From positions 124,001 through 188,000 of the forward strand of contig CBDCIT010000039.1 in the NCBI GenBank assembly GCA_965217615.1: a stretch of DNA of 64,000 nucleotides, read 5' to 3'. The translations under genes and the position numbers were made by a program. The notes under the pieces were generated by a model, which did no database searches, was not told where the DNA came from, and saw only the letters and a list, made by a program, of their open reading frames with translations. Below, piece by piece: positions 42,595-51,411 of the stretch. Each line of letters begins with the position of its first letter. Within the stretch, counting starts at the first letter, position 1. Source of the DNA: CAVOAK01 sp965217615 (GTDB lineage: Bacteria > Pseudomonadota > Alphaproteobacteria > UBA8366 > CAVOAK01).

Positions 42595-43323
42595 TCAAGT
42601 AGTCCAGCCGCCGTCAATGATATGTGCTTGGCCGGTGGTGAATGAAGACTCGTCGCTCGCAAGGTAGGTCGCCAGCGCGGCGATTTCGGCGGCGTCACCA
42701 AGCCGCCCCATCGGCTGGCGTGCTTTGAAGTCTGCTACCGTCTTTTCGTAGTCGCCGGTCTCTCGCATGCGCTCGTGCAGTGACGGCGTATCGACAGTAC
42801 CTGGACATATCGCGTTGCAGCGTATGCCTTTGTCGACAAAGTCGGCGGCCACGGATTTCGTCAAACCGATTACAGCCGCTTTCGAGGCGGTCTAGGCGAA
42901 ACGATTCGAGACGCCCGTCACGCTGGATGCAACGGACGACATGTTGATGATTGATCCACCACCATGCGACAGCATCGCTGGCAGAAAGGCGCGAATCATT
43001 CGGTACATCGATTTCACGTTCATATCGAACGAAAAATCCCAGTTGGCTTCGTCGCAATCCAAGATCGAGCCGTCATGGACGTGACCTGCGCAGTTGAAGA
43101 GCACATCCACTGCCCCGACCCGCTCGGCTAGTTCAGCGATACCGGCGGCGTCGGTTACGTCGAGCACCGCAGTTTCCACGCCTAGCAACTCCGCGAGCCC
43201 CTGCTCGCTCACATTGGTCGCTATCACCCTTCCGCCTTCCGCCGCGAAACGTGCGGCCGTTGCCCGTCCGATGCCTCGTCCTGCAGCCGTGAGCACACAG
43301 AGCTTTCCTTCGAGACGCGTCAT
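42595..43323 (-). pseudogene. Short-chain dehydrogenase/reductase with amber stop at the catalytic tyrosine
   Basis: Single continuous frame interrupted by TAG at 42892-42894. Before it: VLTAAGRGIGRATAARF (cofactor loop TGxxxGxG type), FNCAGHVHDG and GSIINMSSVASSVTG with the catalytic Ser. After it: TASKAAVIGLTKSVA with the catalytic Lys, NAICPGTVDTP and AALATYLASDESSFTTGQ. The stop occupies the Tyr of YxxxK, so one base change (TAC or TAT to TAG) destroys the gene. Full length would be 242 residues. Confidence 0.9.
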
Positions 43324-43462
43324 ATCCCCTCTTTTAGGTCAGTTCGCCATATCCGGATTAGGTCAGGCGACCCGCGCATTTGGAGCAGCAGATCCCGCGG
43401 TGGACTGTTCAAGCACCCCAGGAATTGCTACCGTGAGGCTTAGGCTGCACGGGAAAATACAC

Positions 43463-43777
43463 ATGATTGTGACGATTGTGACGTTTCATCTCGCCCAACC
43501 GTCCACTTTGGACGAGATCACAAAATCCTTCCAAGCGACAGCGCCCAAGTACCAAGGCATGCCAGGACTACTGCGGAAGAACTACTGGCTCAGCGAGGAT
43601 GGGCAGCGGGCTGGAGGGGTCTATGTTTGGGACTCGCGGGAAGCCGCTGACAGGATTTACACGCCGGAGTGGAAGGCGTTCGTGGAGGATAAATACGGCT
43701 CACCGCCGGAGATCGAATACCTGCACTCGCCCGTCATGGTGGACAATCGCGACGGAACCATTAGCGTCGCCGCGTGA
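43463..43777 (+). CDS. YdhR-like monooxygenase-fold (dimeric alpha/beta barrel) protein
   Basis: 104 residues from ATG at 43463. MIVTIVTFHLAQP, SFQATAPKYQGMPGLLRKNYW and GGVYVWDSREAADRIYTPEWK match the YdhR/ABM-like ferredoxin-fold family, small proteins sometimes involved in aromatic oxidation. Activity not shown. It stands alone between the SDR pseudogene and the aminotransferase. Confidence 0.75.
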   Translation: MIVTIVTFHLAQPSTLDEITKSFQATAPKYQGMPGLLRKNYWLSEDGQRAGGVYVWDSREAADRIYTPEWKAFVEDKYGSPPEIEYLHSPVMVDNRDGTISVAA

Positions 43778-43861
43778 GCTGATAGCGGCGCGGATGTCTG
43801 GCTAAGGGAGAATGCCAGTTCCGGTTTAGTTTCGGCCACTTGTTGGAATTTTTGTCCAACT

Positions 43862-43895
43862 GAAGTCCGCATTGGGTCACATGCGGGCGGTTCTC
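43862..43895. repeat. Degenerate REP-like palindrome
   Basis: GAAGTCCGCATTGGGTCACA followed by TGCGGGCGGTTC resembles the 35901 and 41123 repeats (core TCCGC-x-TGGGTCA-x-GCGG) with several changes. Intergenic, upstream of the aminotransferase gene. Confidence 0.45.
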
Positions 43896-44032
43896 GATCT
43901 CGCTATGACGGCCCGTTGGCAAGCGGAGCTGGCATTGCGCACAATCAGTGCATAGTTCACGCGGCTGCTTGATCACCAGCTCAACAACAGCGTTGAGGAT
44001 CTGCCAAAAGATCCGAATTACAGGAGAGGGAA

Positions 44033-45223
44033 ATGCCGAAGGTATTGAAGGATTTGATGCCGGGCGATTTGGAATTCCAGATGTTTGTGCTCGACGAACT
44101 TGCCGACGAGCTGATTGCGCGGGGTGCGGATGTCTTGAAGCTGACAATTGGCGTCACTGAAATGTTCATGCCGAAAGTCGCGCTCGATGGGATGATCGAG
44201 AAACTCAATGATCCGGATTTTGTTCGACGCGTGTATCCCGAGGGACTTCCCGAGCTGCGCGAAGCCATCGCCCAATTCTATAATCGTCGGTATCGGGCGG
44301 ATATATCGATCGACAATGTCATCATCAACACTGGTTCTTCGCCGATTTTTCGGAATATATTTCAACTACTATCGGGCCCTGAATACGAAATCATGATTCC
44401 GAGGCCCTACTACGCTCTATATCTGTATTGCGCGACGTTGGCCGGCGCGACGGTCAAATTTTATGATATCGACATCGACACCAAACGCGTCGACATGGAG
44501 TCATTCCGCCGCAACTTTTCGCCCGAGCGTACATCGCTCGTCGTCGTTAATTCTCCCGGAAATCCGGTCGGTAACATCGTTACACCGAACGAACTGCGCG
44601 AAATCTACGAAATCGTCGATGGTCAAGCCTACGTGTTGAACGATGAGATTTACAACAACACGGTGTTCTACGACGATTTTCATTCGCCTTTAGAGCTATT
44701 TCCCGATCACAAGGATATGACAATTGTCACGAATAGTTTTTCCAAGGGGTTTCGGATGTATACCAAGCGCGTTGGGTTTGCGCTTTTGCCAACAGAGCTA
44801 CAGACCAATCTGCGCGTTATTCAGCAACACACTCTGCTCTGTACGGACCCTTGCTATCAGTATGGCATGATCGCTGCGCTTGCCGACGAGGATAGTCCCA
44901 GCGAACTCAATAACGTCTATAAGGCACGTGCCGAATACACAACGGAGCGGCTTGCGGGCACGCGCTGCACGCCAATTGGCTCCGAAGGCGGGTTCTACGC
45001 GATCCTTCGTTGCGAAGAATGGAACAAGGCGCTTGGTTTCGCGTCCTCGAAGGAACTCGCCCGGGACATCCTCGAAAAAGTTCACGTTGCCGTAGTCCCC
45101 GGTACCGACTTCGGCATTCCGCAGGACTTGCGACTAGCCTTTTGCAACGAGCGATACAACGAGGGAATTGACCGGTTGCACGACTACTTCTCGTCTGCGA
45201 ACGAGGCTTTTGCAACGCCGTAA
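44033..45223 (+). CDS. Pyridoxal-phosphate aminotransferase, class I/II
   Basis: 396 residues. PLP-binding features: NTGSSPIFRNIFQLL, VVVNSPGNPVGNI (substrate/PLP Asn), ILNDEIYNN-type VLNDEIYNNTVFYDD (Asp and Tyr), the Schiff-base Lys in NSFSKGFRMYTKRVG and the carboxylate Arg near LRLAFCNE. Fold-type I, aspartate-aminotransferase-like. A ribosome-binding site GGAGAGG precedes the start. Next to the tyrosine degradation operon it could transaminate aromatic amino acids, but that is only context. Confidence 0.9.
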   Translation: MPKVLKDLMPGDLEFQMFVLDELADELIARGADVLKLTIGVTEMFMPKVALDGMIEKLNDPDFVRRVYPEGLPELREAIAQFYNRRYRADISIDNVIINTGSSPIFRNIFQLLSGPEYEIMIPRPYYALYLYCATLAGATVKFYDIDIDTKRVDMESFRRNFSPERTSLVVVNSPGNPVGNIVTPNELREIYEIVDGQAYVLNDEIYNNTVFYDDFHSPLELFPDHKDMTIVTNSFSKGFRMYTKRVGFALLPTELQTNLRVIQQHTLLCTDPCYQYGMIAALADEDSPSELNNVYKARAEYTTERLAGTRCTPIGSEGGFYAILRCEEWNKALGFASSKELARDILEKVHVAVVPGTDFGIPQDLRLAFCNERYNEGIDRLHDYFSSANEAFATP

Positions 45224-45342
45224 GTCTGCGATCATTTGCTTATTTAATAGCCAACAGCGCCGCCGCCAAGGCCTGTACATGGCATGTGACGTCCGCTGTT
45301 TCATCGTAAGTGCCCACCCGAAACGTTCCGACCGCTGCGCCC

Positions 45343-45852
45343 CTAAAGCGTTTCCGCTACCCCCTGAAGTTTGTCGAGCACGCCGTCGAGAGCTCGGCGT
45401 TCGTCCACCGTGAGGGCATCCAGGAGCATGCGTTCATATCCAAGCGCCAGTGGCACAATGCGTTCGTAAATGGCATGACCCTTGGCCGAATGGCGGAGGA
45501 TCGAATAGCGCCGGTCGCGGCGATAGGTGCGGCGTACGATGTGCTTCTTGGCGACGAGAGTGGCAACGGCACGGCTAACCCGGACCTTGTCCATGGCTGC
45601 CAATTCCGCGACCTGCTTGGCCGAGATGTCGGGGAAGCGGCCAAGCACTGCCAGCACGCGCCATTCAGGAATTGAGAGGCCGAACTGCCGCGAGTAGGCA
45701 CCTGCGATCGCACGGCTGACCGTGTTGGCGAGTACCGAAAGCCGGTAGGGAAGGAAGTTTTCGAGCCTGAGCACCTGGCCGCTGTGCGCCCAGTCTGTAC
45801 TGGCCGCCGCATCGTCGACAGACGCGATGATCTCGTCGCCTGGATCAATCAT
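45343..45852 (-). CDS. MarR family transcriptional regulator
   Basis: 169 residues. Winged helix: FPDISAKQVAELAAMDKVRVSRAVATLVAKKHIVRRTYRRDRRYSILRHSAKG gives the recognition helix and wing (DRRYS). It is divergently oriented from hpd with a gap of 74 bases containing a palindrome. HPPD and homogentisate genes are often governed by MarR- or IclR-type repressors; control of the operon by this protein is inferred from position. Confidence 0.9.
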   Translation of the reverse strand: MIDPGDEIIASVDDAAASTDWAHSGQVLRLENFLPYRLSVLANTVSRAIAGAYSRQFGLSIPEWRVLAVLGRFPDISAKQVAELAAMDKVRVSRAVATLVAKKHIVRRTYRRDRRYSILRHSAKGHAIYERIVPLALGYERMLLDALTVDERRALDGVLDKLQGVAETL

Positions 45853-45866
45853 GTTTACAGCCTACT

Positions 45867-45880
45867 TGAAATCAGTTTCA
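45867..45880. promoter_or_regulatory. Candidate MarR operator
   Basis: TGAAATCAGTTTCA, a palindrome with perfect 5-base arms TGAAA/TTTCA, in the gap between the divergent MarR and hpd genes. Size and position fit a MarR dimer site; no second copy was looked for genome-wide. Confidence 0.5.
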
Positions 45881-45926
45881 TTTGTAACTATTATGTTTGT
45901 CACGAACGAATCCAAAAACAACGCCG

Positions 45927-47000
45927 GTGGAGAACAGCTTGGGAAGTGTCGATCGAAACTTCATTGGCACGGATGGGTTCGAGTTCGTCGAATTCACGGC
46001 CGCCGATGTCACCGAGCTTGACCGCATGTTTCGGCAATTGGGCTTCCGGATCACCGCCCGGCACCGCTCAAAGCAGGTAACGCTTTACCGACAGGGCGAT
46101 GTGAATTTCATCGTCAACGCCGAGCCGAATAGCTTTGCCCAGGCATTCGCACGAGTTCACGGGCCGAGCGCTTGCGCTTTTGCCATGCGCGTCGACGATG
46201 CAGCTACCGCCTACGCGCGCGCGTTGGATCTCGGGGCCAAGCCGTATCACGGACCGGTGGGACCGATGGAGATCAACATCCCGGCGATCATGGGCATAAG
46301 CAACAGTCTCATCTACCTGGTCGACCGATACGGCGACAACACCATCTACGATGTCGACTTTGTCGATGTCGAAGCCGAGGGGGAAGGTGGGCACGCCGGC
46401 GTCGGCCTGCACGGTTTGGATCACCTGACCCACAACGTGTTCCAAGGCCGCATGGATGTCTGGGCTAACTACTACGAGCGACTGTTCGGATTTCGTGAAG
46501 TTCGCTTTTTCGACATTTCCGGCGAATCCACGGGATTGCGAAGCCGCGCCATGGCCAGCCCGTGCGGAAAGATCCGAATTCCCATCAACGAGTCCGCGGA
46601 CGACAAATCGCAGATCGCGGAATACTTGGACGCTTACCACGGTGAGGGCATCCAGCACATCGCCCTTGCTACCGACGACATTTACGCCACTGTTGAAGAC
46701 CTGCACGCGCGTGGCGTCACCTTCATGGACGTGCCCGACACCTACTACGAAGCCGTCAACGAGCGCCTGCCCGGACACGGTGAAGACTTGGAGCGTCTGG
46801 CCCACAGCCGCATTCTAATAGACGGCGTCAAGGGCACGGGTACGGATGAGTTTCTGCTACAGATATTCACCGGCACGGTGATCGGGCCGATCTTCTTCGA
46901 GATAATCCAACGCAAAGGCAACGACGGCTTCGGCGAAGGCAACTTCCAGGCGCTTTTCGATTCCATCGAACGCGACCAAATGCGCCAGGGCGTAATTTGA
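45927..47000 (+). CDS. hpd: 4-hydroxyphenylpyruvate dioxygenase
   Basis: 357 residues if started at GTG 45927 (VENSLGSVDRNFIGTDGFEF), which matches the family length; an in-frame TTG at 45897 is the alternative. Converts 4-hydroxyphenylpyruvate to homogentisate. Two VOC-type halves: HRSKQVTLYRQGDVNFIVN, then iron ligands in GLDHLTHNVF (His), GEGIQHIALATDDI (His) and GPIFFEIIQRKGNDGFGEGN (Glu). It is the first gene of the Phe/Tyr degradation operon. Confidence 0.94.
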   Translation: MENSLGSVDRNFIGTDGFEFVEFTAADVTELDRMFRQLGFRITARHRSKQVTLYRQGDVNFIVNAEPNSFAQAFARVHGPSACAFAMRVDDAATAYARALDLGAKPYHGPVGPMEINIPAIMGISNSLIYLVDRYGDNTIYDVDFVDVEAEGEGGHAGVGLHGLDHLTHNVFQGRMDVWANYYERLFGFREVRFFDISGESTGLRSRAMASPCGKIRIPINESADDKSQIAEYLDAYHGEGIQHIALATDDIYATVEDLHARGVTFMDVPDTYYEAVNERLPGHGEDLERLAHSRILIDGVKGTGTDEFLLQIFTGTVIGPIFFEIIQRKGNDGFGEGNFQALFDSIERDQMRQGVI

Positions 47001-47854
47001 TGGTCACCACTCAACCCAAGCCCGAGCCGCCAAATTCGCCAGACGCCGAAGATATTTCGGACGACCACGTCATCGATCAGGGTTGGAACGATTACGCGGC
47101 CGAGGATCACGCCGTTTGGCGGGACTTGTTCCGGCGCCAGGCCCGCATTCTCAAAGACCGTGCCTTTCGGGGCTTTCTCGACGGACTCGATGGATTAGGC
47201 GTTGCCGCCGAGGGCATTCCCGATTTCAATCGCCTGAGCGAAGTGTTGGGCGCGACCACCGGATGGCGCATCGTTGCCGTGCCGGGTCTCGTTCCCGACG
47301 ATGTGTTTTTCCGCCATCTGGCGGCGCGTCGGTTCCCAGCCACCAACTGGATACGCGGCCGCCACCAGATGGATTATTTGCAGGAGCCGGATGTTTTCCA
47401 TGACATCTACGGCCATGTGCCAATGCTCATGGACCCGACCTTTGCTGACTTCTTGCAAGCTTACGGACGCGGTGGGCTCAGGGCGATCAAGCTTGGCGCT
47501 CTGCCGTATTTGGCGCGGCTCTACTGGTATACGGTCGAGTTCGGCCTGATCCGAACACCTGAGGGCCTGCGTATTTTCGGCTCCGGTATCGCGTCGTCGA
47601 AGGGTGAGTCGATCTATTGTCTGGAGAACCCGAAACCGGACCAGCTTGCCTTCGATCTCCGCCGGGTGATGCGCACTAAATACCGGATCGACGACTACCA
47701 AGAAACTTACTTCGTCATCGATAGCGTCCAGCAACTTTTTGAGGCGACGCTGGAGGATTTCGCGCCGATCTACGATGAACTAAAGGCCGGCAACGACTTG
47801 GCGCCGGGCGACATACGTCCGACCGACCGGCTGGCGCCGAGCCCACTCCACTGA
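47000..47854 (+). CDS. phhA: Phenylalanine 4-monooxygenase
   Basis: 284 residues; ATG at 47000 overlaps the hpd stop as TGATG. Pterin-dependent hydroxylation of phenylalanine to tyrosine. Iron ligands are in QEPDVFHDIYGHVPML (two His) and YWYTVEFGLI (Glu). RGRHQMDYLQ and FGSGIASSKGE are further family blocks. Bacterial single-domain length. It feeds tyrosine into the pathway completed by hpd, hmgA and fahA. Confidence 0.95.
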   Translation: MVTTQPKPEPPNSPDAEDISDDHVIDQGWNDYAAEDHAVWRDLFRRQARILKDRAFRGFLDGLDGLGVAAEGIPDFNRLSEVLGATTGWRIVAVPGLVPDDVFFRHLAARRFPATNWIRGRHQMDYLQEPDVFHDIYGHVPMLMDPTFADFLQAYGRGGLRAIKLGALPYLARLYWYTVEFGLIRTPEGLRIFGSGIASSKGESIYCLENPKPDQLAFDLRRVMRTKYRIDDYQETYFVIDSVQQLFEATLEDFAPIYDELKAGNDLAPGDIRPTDRLAPSPLH

Positions 47855-47868
47855 AGGAAGGGAACTCG

Positions 47869-48989
47869 ATGAACGACTATATCGCGCTGCCGAAGACCGA
47901 GGGGACGGCATCGCGCCAAGCCCACGCCGACCTGCCCGACGGGACATACGAGCGTGAACTCGGACGCGGCGGCTTCGCTGGGCCGGCCACCCACATGTAC
48001 CACCGCCATCCGCCGACCGGCTGGAGCTCTTGGGTAGGACCGCTTCGTCCGCGGGCCTTCAAGTTGGCCGCTCTCGACGCCACCACCGCCGGCCCATGGC
48101 AGGCGATGCCGCTTCTCGAAAACTCAAGCACCCAAGTTCGTTTTTGGCAGGTTGCGGAGGACATGGACTTTCTGGTCCGCAACGCCGACGGCGACGATCT
48201 GATCTTCATCCACACTGGCCAAGGCGAACTCTATACGGACTACGGTCACATGCCGTTCCGTGAAGGCGACTATCTACTGTTGCCCGCGGCACCATGTGGA
48301 GGTTTGAGATCGAACAGCCGGTTTCGGCACTTCTCATTGAGGCCACGGGCGCTGCCTTTGGCTTGCCGGAGAAAGGGATCGTTGGTCATCACGCGATCTT
48401 TGACCCGGCGGTCCTGGACCATCCGCGCATCGACGACCGATTCCTAGTCCAGCAGGACGAACGCGAGTGGCGGGTTGAGATCAAGCGGCGCAGCGAGATT
48501 TCGGCCGTTACCTTTCCCTATAACCCCTTGGACGCGGTCGGTTGGTCCGGCACGGTGGTGCCATTGAAACTCAATTGGCGGGATATCCGCCCGCTGATGA
48601 GTCATCGCTATCATTTGCCGCCCTCCGCGCACACGACGTTTGCCGCCGAAGGCCTCGTGGTTTCGACATTTTGTCCGCGACCGATGGAGAGCGACCCTGG
48701 CGCGCTGAAGGTGCCGTTCTTCCATAGCAACGACGATTTCGATGAGGTCATTTTCTATCACCGGGGCGATTTTTTCAGTCGCGACAACATCGCGCCTGGG
48801 ATGATGACACTGCATCCCTCTGGATTCCCGCATGGCCCGCATCCCAAGGCGCTCGCCGCCGGCGTCGATTCGGCACGCGAGGAAACCGATGAAGTGGCGG
48901 TCATGATCGACGCTGCCGAAGCTCTGCGCGTCATGCCAATGACAACTGGGGTTGAGTGGGAGGGCTACGTCGATTCTTGGAGGGAGTAA
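47869..48989 (+). pseudogene. hmgA: Homogentisate 1,2-dioxygenase, frame-broken
   Basis: ATG at 47869 after GGAAGGGAA. The N-terminal part runs to YGHMPFREGDYLLLP. There the sequence TTGCCCGCGGCACC lacks one C at 48283-48285, so LLPRGTMWRFEIEQ, a conserved family block, is split between two frames. The rest (ATGAAFGLPEKGIVG; iron site with FFHSNDDFDEVIFYHRGDFF and SGFPHGPHP) continues to 48989. About 373 residues if repaired. If the break is real, homogentisate would accumulate unless another copy exists. Confidence 0.9.
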
Positions 48990-49001
48990 AGGGTCCGGTC
49001 G

Positions 49002-49988
49002 GTGAAGCTCGCGTCATTCAAGTCCGGTGGCCGAGACGGTTCGCTGGTCGTCGTCGACGGGGAATTGCGGCGGGCGGTCGCGGTGCCCGAGATTGCGCCG
49101 CATCTGCAGGCGGCTCTCGACGATTGGGTGCAAATCCGGCCGGCCTTGGAGGCCGTCTCCGAGCAACTCAATGAGGGTGCCGTCGAAACGACGATGACCT
49201 TCGATCCAAGCCAACTTATGGCGCCGTTGCCGCGCGCCTACCATTGGGTCGATGGCAGCGCCTATCTGGATCACATGGCGCGCCTTCGCCAGGCTCGCGG
49301 CGGCACCATGCCCACCAATCATGACCGCGTGCCGCTCGTCTATCAGGGCGGCTCCGACCGATTTCTCGGACCCGTCGATCCAATTCCCCTAATAGAAGAC
49401 GAATGGGGGTTGGACTTCGAGGCGGAAATCGCCGTCGTCACTTGCGACGTGGCGATGGGGACGCGAGCGACTGAAGCCACTGCGTGCATCGCCCTGATGA
49501 TGCTCGTCAACGACATATCGCTCCGCAATCTGATTCCCGAAGAACTTGCCAAGGGCTTTGGCTTTTATCAGAGCAAACCGGCCAGCACTTTCTCGCCGGT
49601 GGCGGCGACCCCGGACGAGCTAGGAGACGCTTGGGACGGTGCGCGTGTTCATCTAGAGCTTGAGAGCCGCCTTAACGGCGACCTGTTCGGCCGACCTGAG
49701 GCCGGAGAGGACATGACCTTCGGGTTTCCGGAGCTGATTGCTCACGCCGCCCGCACTCGGGATCTCGGCGCTGGCACCATTGTTGGCTCGGGCACTGTGG
49801 CCAATCGGGACTCGGCCCGCGGTAGCTCGTGCATTGCCGAAAAGCGGGCGCTCGAAACGATCAGCGATGGCGCGCCGATATCACCCTACTTGCGCTCCGG
49901 CGACCGAGTCAGGATTGAAATGCTCGATCGCGACGGCGGCTCGGTCTTCGGCGCCATCGATCAGCAAGTGGTCGCGCAACCGGGTTAA
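49002..49988 (+). CDS. fahA: Fumarylacetoacetate hydrolase family protein
   Basis: 328 residues, GTG start at 49002, 12 bases after hmgA. FAH fold: AYHWVDGSAYLDH, GLDFEAEIAVVTCDV (metal-binding Glu), LMMLVNDISLRNL (Asp), GFGFYQSKPASTFSPVA, and GTIVGSGTVANRD near the C-terminus. In this operon the expected reaction is cleavage of fumaryl- or maleylacetoacetate. No maleylacetoacetate isomerase gene (maiA) is next to it. Confidence 0.9.
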   Translation: MKLASFKSGGRDGSLVVVDGELRRAVAVPEIAPHLQAALDDWVQIRPALEAVSEQLNEGAVETTMTFDPSQLMAPLPRAYHWVDGSAYLDHMARLRQARGGTMPTNHDRVPLVYQGGSDRFLGPVDPIPLIEDEWGLDFEAEIAVVTCDVAMGTRATEATACIALMMLVNDISLRNLIPEELAKGFGFYQSKPASTFSPVAATPDELGDAWDGARVHLELESRLNGDLFGRPEAGEDMTFGFPELIAHAARTRDLGAGTIVGSGTVANRDSARGSSCIAEKRALETISDGAPISPYLRSGDRVRIEMLDRDGGSVFGAIDQQVVAQPG

Positions 49989-50113
49989 CCCGGACTGCGA
50001 TTTTTCGCTCCGATGAGTTGGGGCCGCTAGCTTCGGCGCAGCCGCCGGCGTTGCCCGGCCGATATCCGCAAACCTAAGCTCCGGCCGAGCATAATTTGAA
50101 CGGGAAGCCTGCG

Positions 50114-51388
50114 ATGTCGTCCAAGAAGAAAAATCTGGCTGTCAATGTTCCCAGCATAGCGCTCGCGCGGAATACGCCGGGCCGCTGGTACACGGACACG
50201 GAACCAAATTTCGATATACCGCGCATGCATGCCTATCGCCTGTCGCGTGTACGCGAGCAGTTGAAGAAGCACGACTATGCCGGCTGCGTCCTCTACGACC
50301 CGATCAATATTCGCTACGCCACGGGAACGCGCCTCAACGCGCTTCTGAGCATGCACTACACGGTGCGCTACTGTTTCGTCGCGGCGGAGGGACCGGTGGT
50401 GATGTTCGATTTTCCCTACGGGATGCCTTTGTCGGAGAAGTTCCCAACGGTTGACGAGGTGCGCCGTGCGCGGACTTGGCGCAATATGGTCGCGGGGCCG
50501 ATGGTCGAAGAAAATGCGATGGCCTGGGCCGATGAAATTGCCGACCTTGTCAAGGAACACGGTGGCGGCAATCGCCGGCTCGCTATGGATCATTGCGAAC
50601 CGCTTGCGGCCACCAAACTGGAAGCCCGCGGCATTAAGTTGTTCGATGGCCAGGATGTGCTCGAGTTCGCACGGTCGATCAAGTCCGAAGACGAACTGGC
50701 TTGTATCAGCATTTCGATTGCGGTTGCCGGGATCGGCATGGCGCGTATGCATGATGCGCTTGAGCCCGGAATGACGGAGAACGAACTCTGGGCGATCCTG
50801 CATCACACAAACATTGCCATGGGTGGTGAGTGGATAGAGACGCGACTCCTGTCATCGGGCGGTCGCACCAATCCTTGGCACCAGGAATGTAGTGACCGGA
50901 TGATACTTGCGGGCGAATTGATCGCCTTCGACACCGACATGATTGGGCCCTATGGCTACAATGCCGATGTCTCGCGCACCTTCCACTGCGGGCCCGGGCG
51001 ACCCAACGATGAGCAACGTACGCTCTATCAACTCTCGCACCAGGAGATGGAGCACAACATGTCGCTGCTCCATGCCGGCCTCACCTTCCGCGAGTTTGCC
51101 GACAGGGCGTGGAAGAAGCCGGAGCAGTACCGCAAGAATGCCTATCCCTATCTGGCGCACGGCGTCGGTCTGTGCAGCGAATACCCGTCCTGCTGGATCC
51201 TGCCGCTTTTGGAGCGGCGGCAGGAGGATGGCGTCTTGGAAGCAGGCATGACCATTTCGCTTGAGAGCTATGTTGGCGCCGAGGGCGGTCATGAGGGCGT
51301 TAAGCTCGAACAACAGGTCCTCATCACCAAGGACGGCTGCGAGCTGATGTCACCCTTTCCCTACGAGGAGACGCTCCTCAGACACTAG
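50114..51388 (+). CDS. M24-fold metalloenzyme resembling DMSP lyase DddP
   Basis: 424 residues from ATG at 50114. N-terminal creatinase-like domain (YAGCVLYDPINIRYATGTR) and C-terminal pita-bread domain. Metal ligands are complete: FDTDMIGPYGYNADVSRTF (Asp-x-Asp and Asp), YLAHGVGLCSEYP (His), MTISLESY and VKLEQQVLI (two Glu). GGEWIETRLLSSGGRTNPW is, from memory, close to a segment characteristic of DddP, the iron-dependent dimethylsulfoniopropionate lyase, more than to Xaa-Pro peptidases. Either DMSP cleavage or a related unknown C-S/C-N reaction is possible. It stands 125 bases after fahA. Confidence 0.72.
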   Translation: MSSKKKNLAVNVPSIALARNTPGRWYTDTEPNFDIPRMHAYRLSRVREQLKKHDYAGCVLYDPINIRYATGTRLNALLSMHYTVRYCFVAAEGPVVMFDFPYGMPLSEKFPTVDEVRRARTWRNMVAGPMVEENAMAWADEIADLVKEHGGGNRRLAMDHCEPLAATKLEARGIKLFDGQDVLEFARSIKSEDELACISISIAVAGIGMARMHDALEPGMTENELWAILHHTNIAMGGEWIETRLLSSGGRTNPWHQECSDRMILAGELIAFDTDMIGPYGYNADVSRTFHCGPGRPNDEQRTLYQLSHQEMEHNMSLLHAGLTFREFADRAWKKPEQYRKNAYPYLAHGVGLCSEYPSCWILPLLERRQEDGVLEAGMTISLESYVGAEGGHEGVKLEQQVLITKDGCELMSPFPYEETLLRH

Positions 51389-51411
51389 GTCCCAAGGTCG
51401 TCACGAACCTT

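Noticed and set aside
48281..48294. Programmed frameshift in hmgA
   Set aside because: CCCGCGG is not a known slippery heptamer and homogentisate dioxygenases are not known to use frameshifting; deletion or sequence error is simpler.
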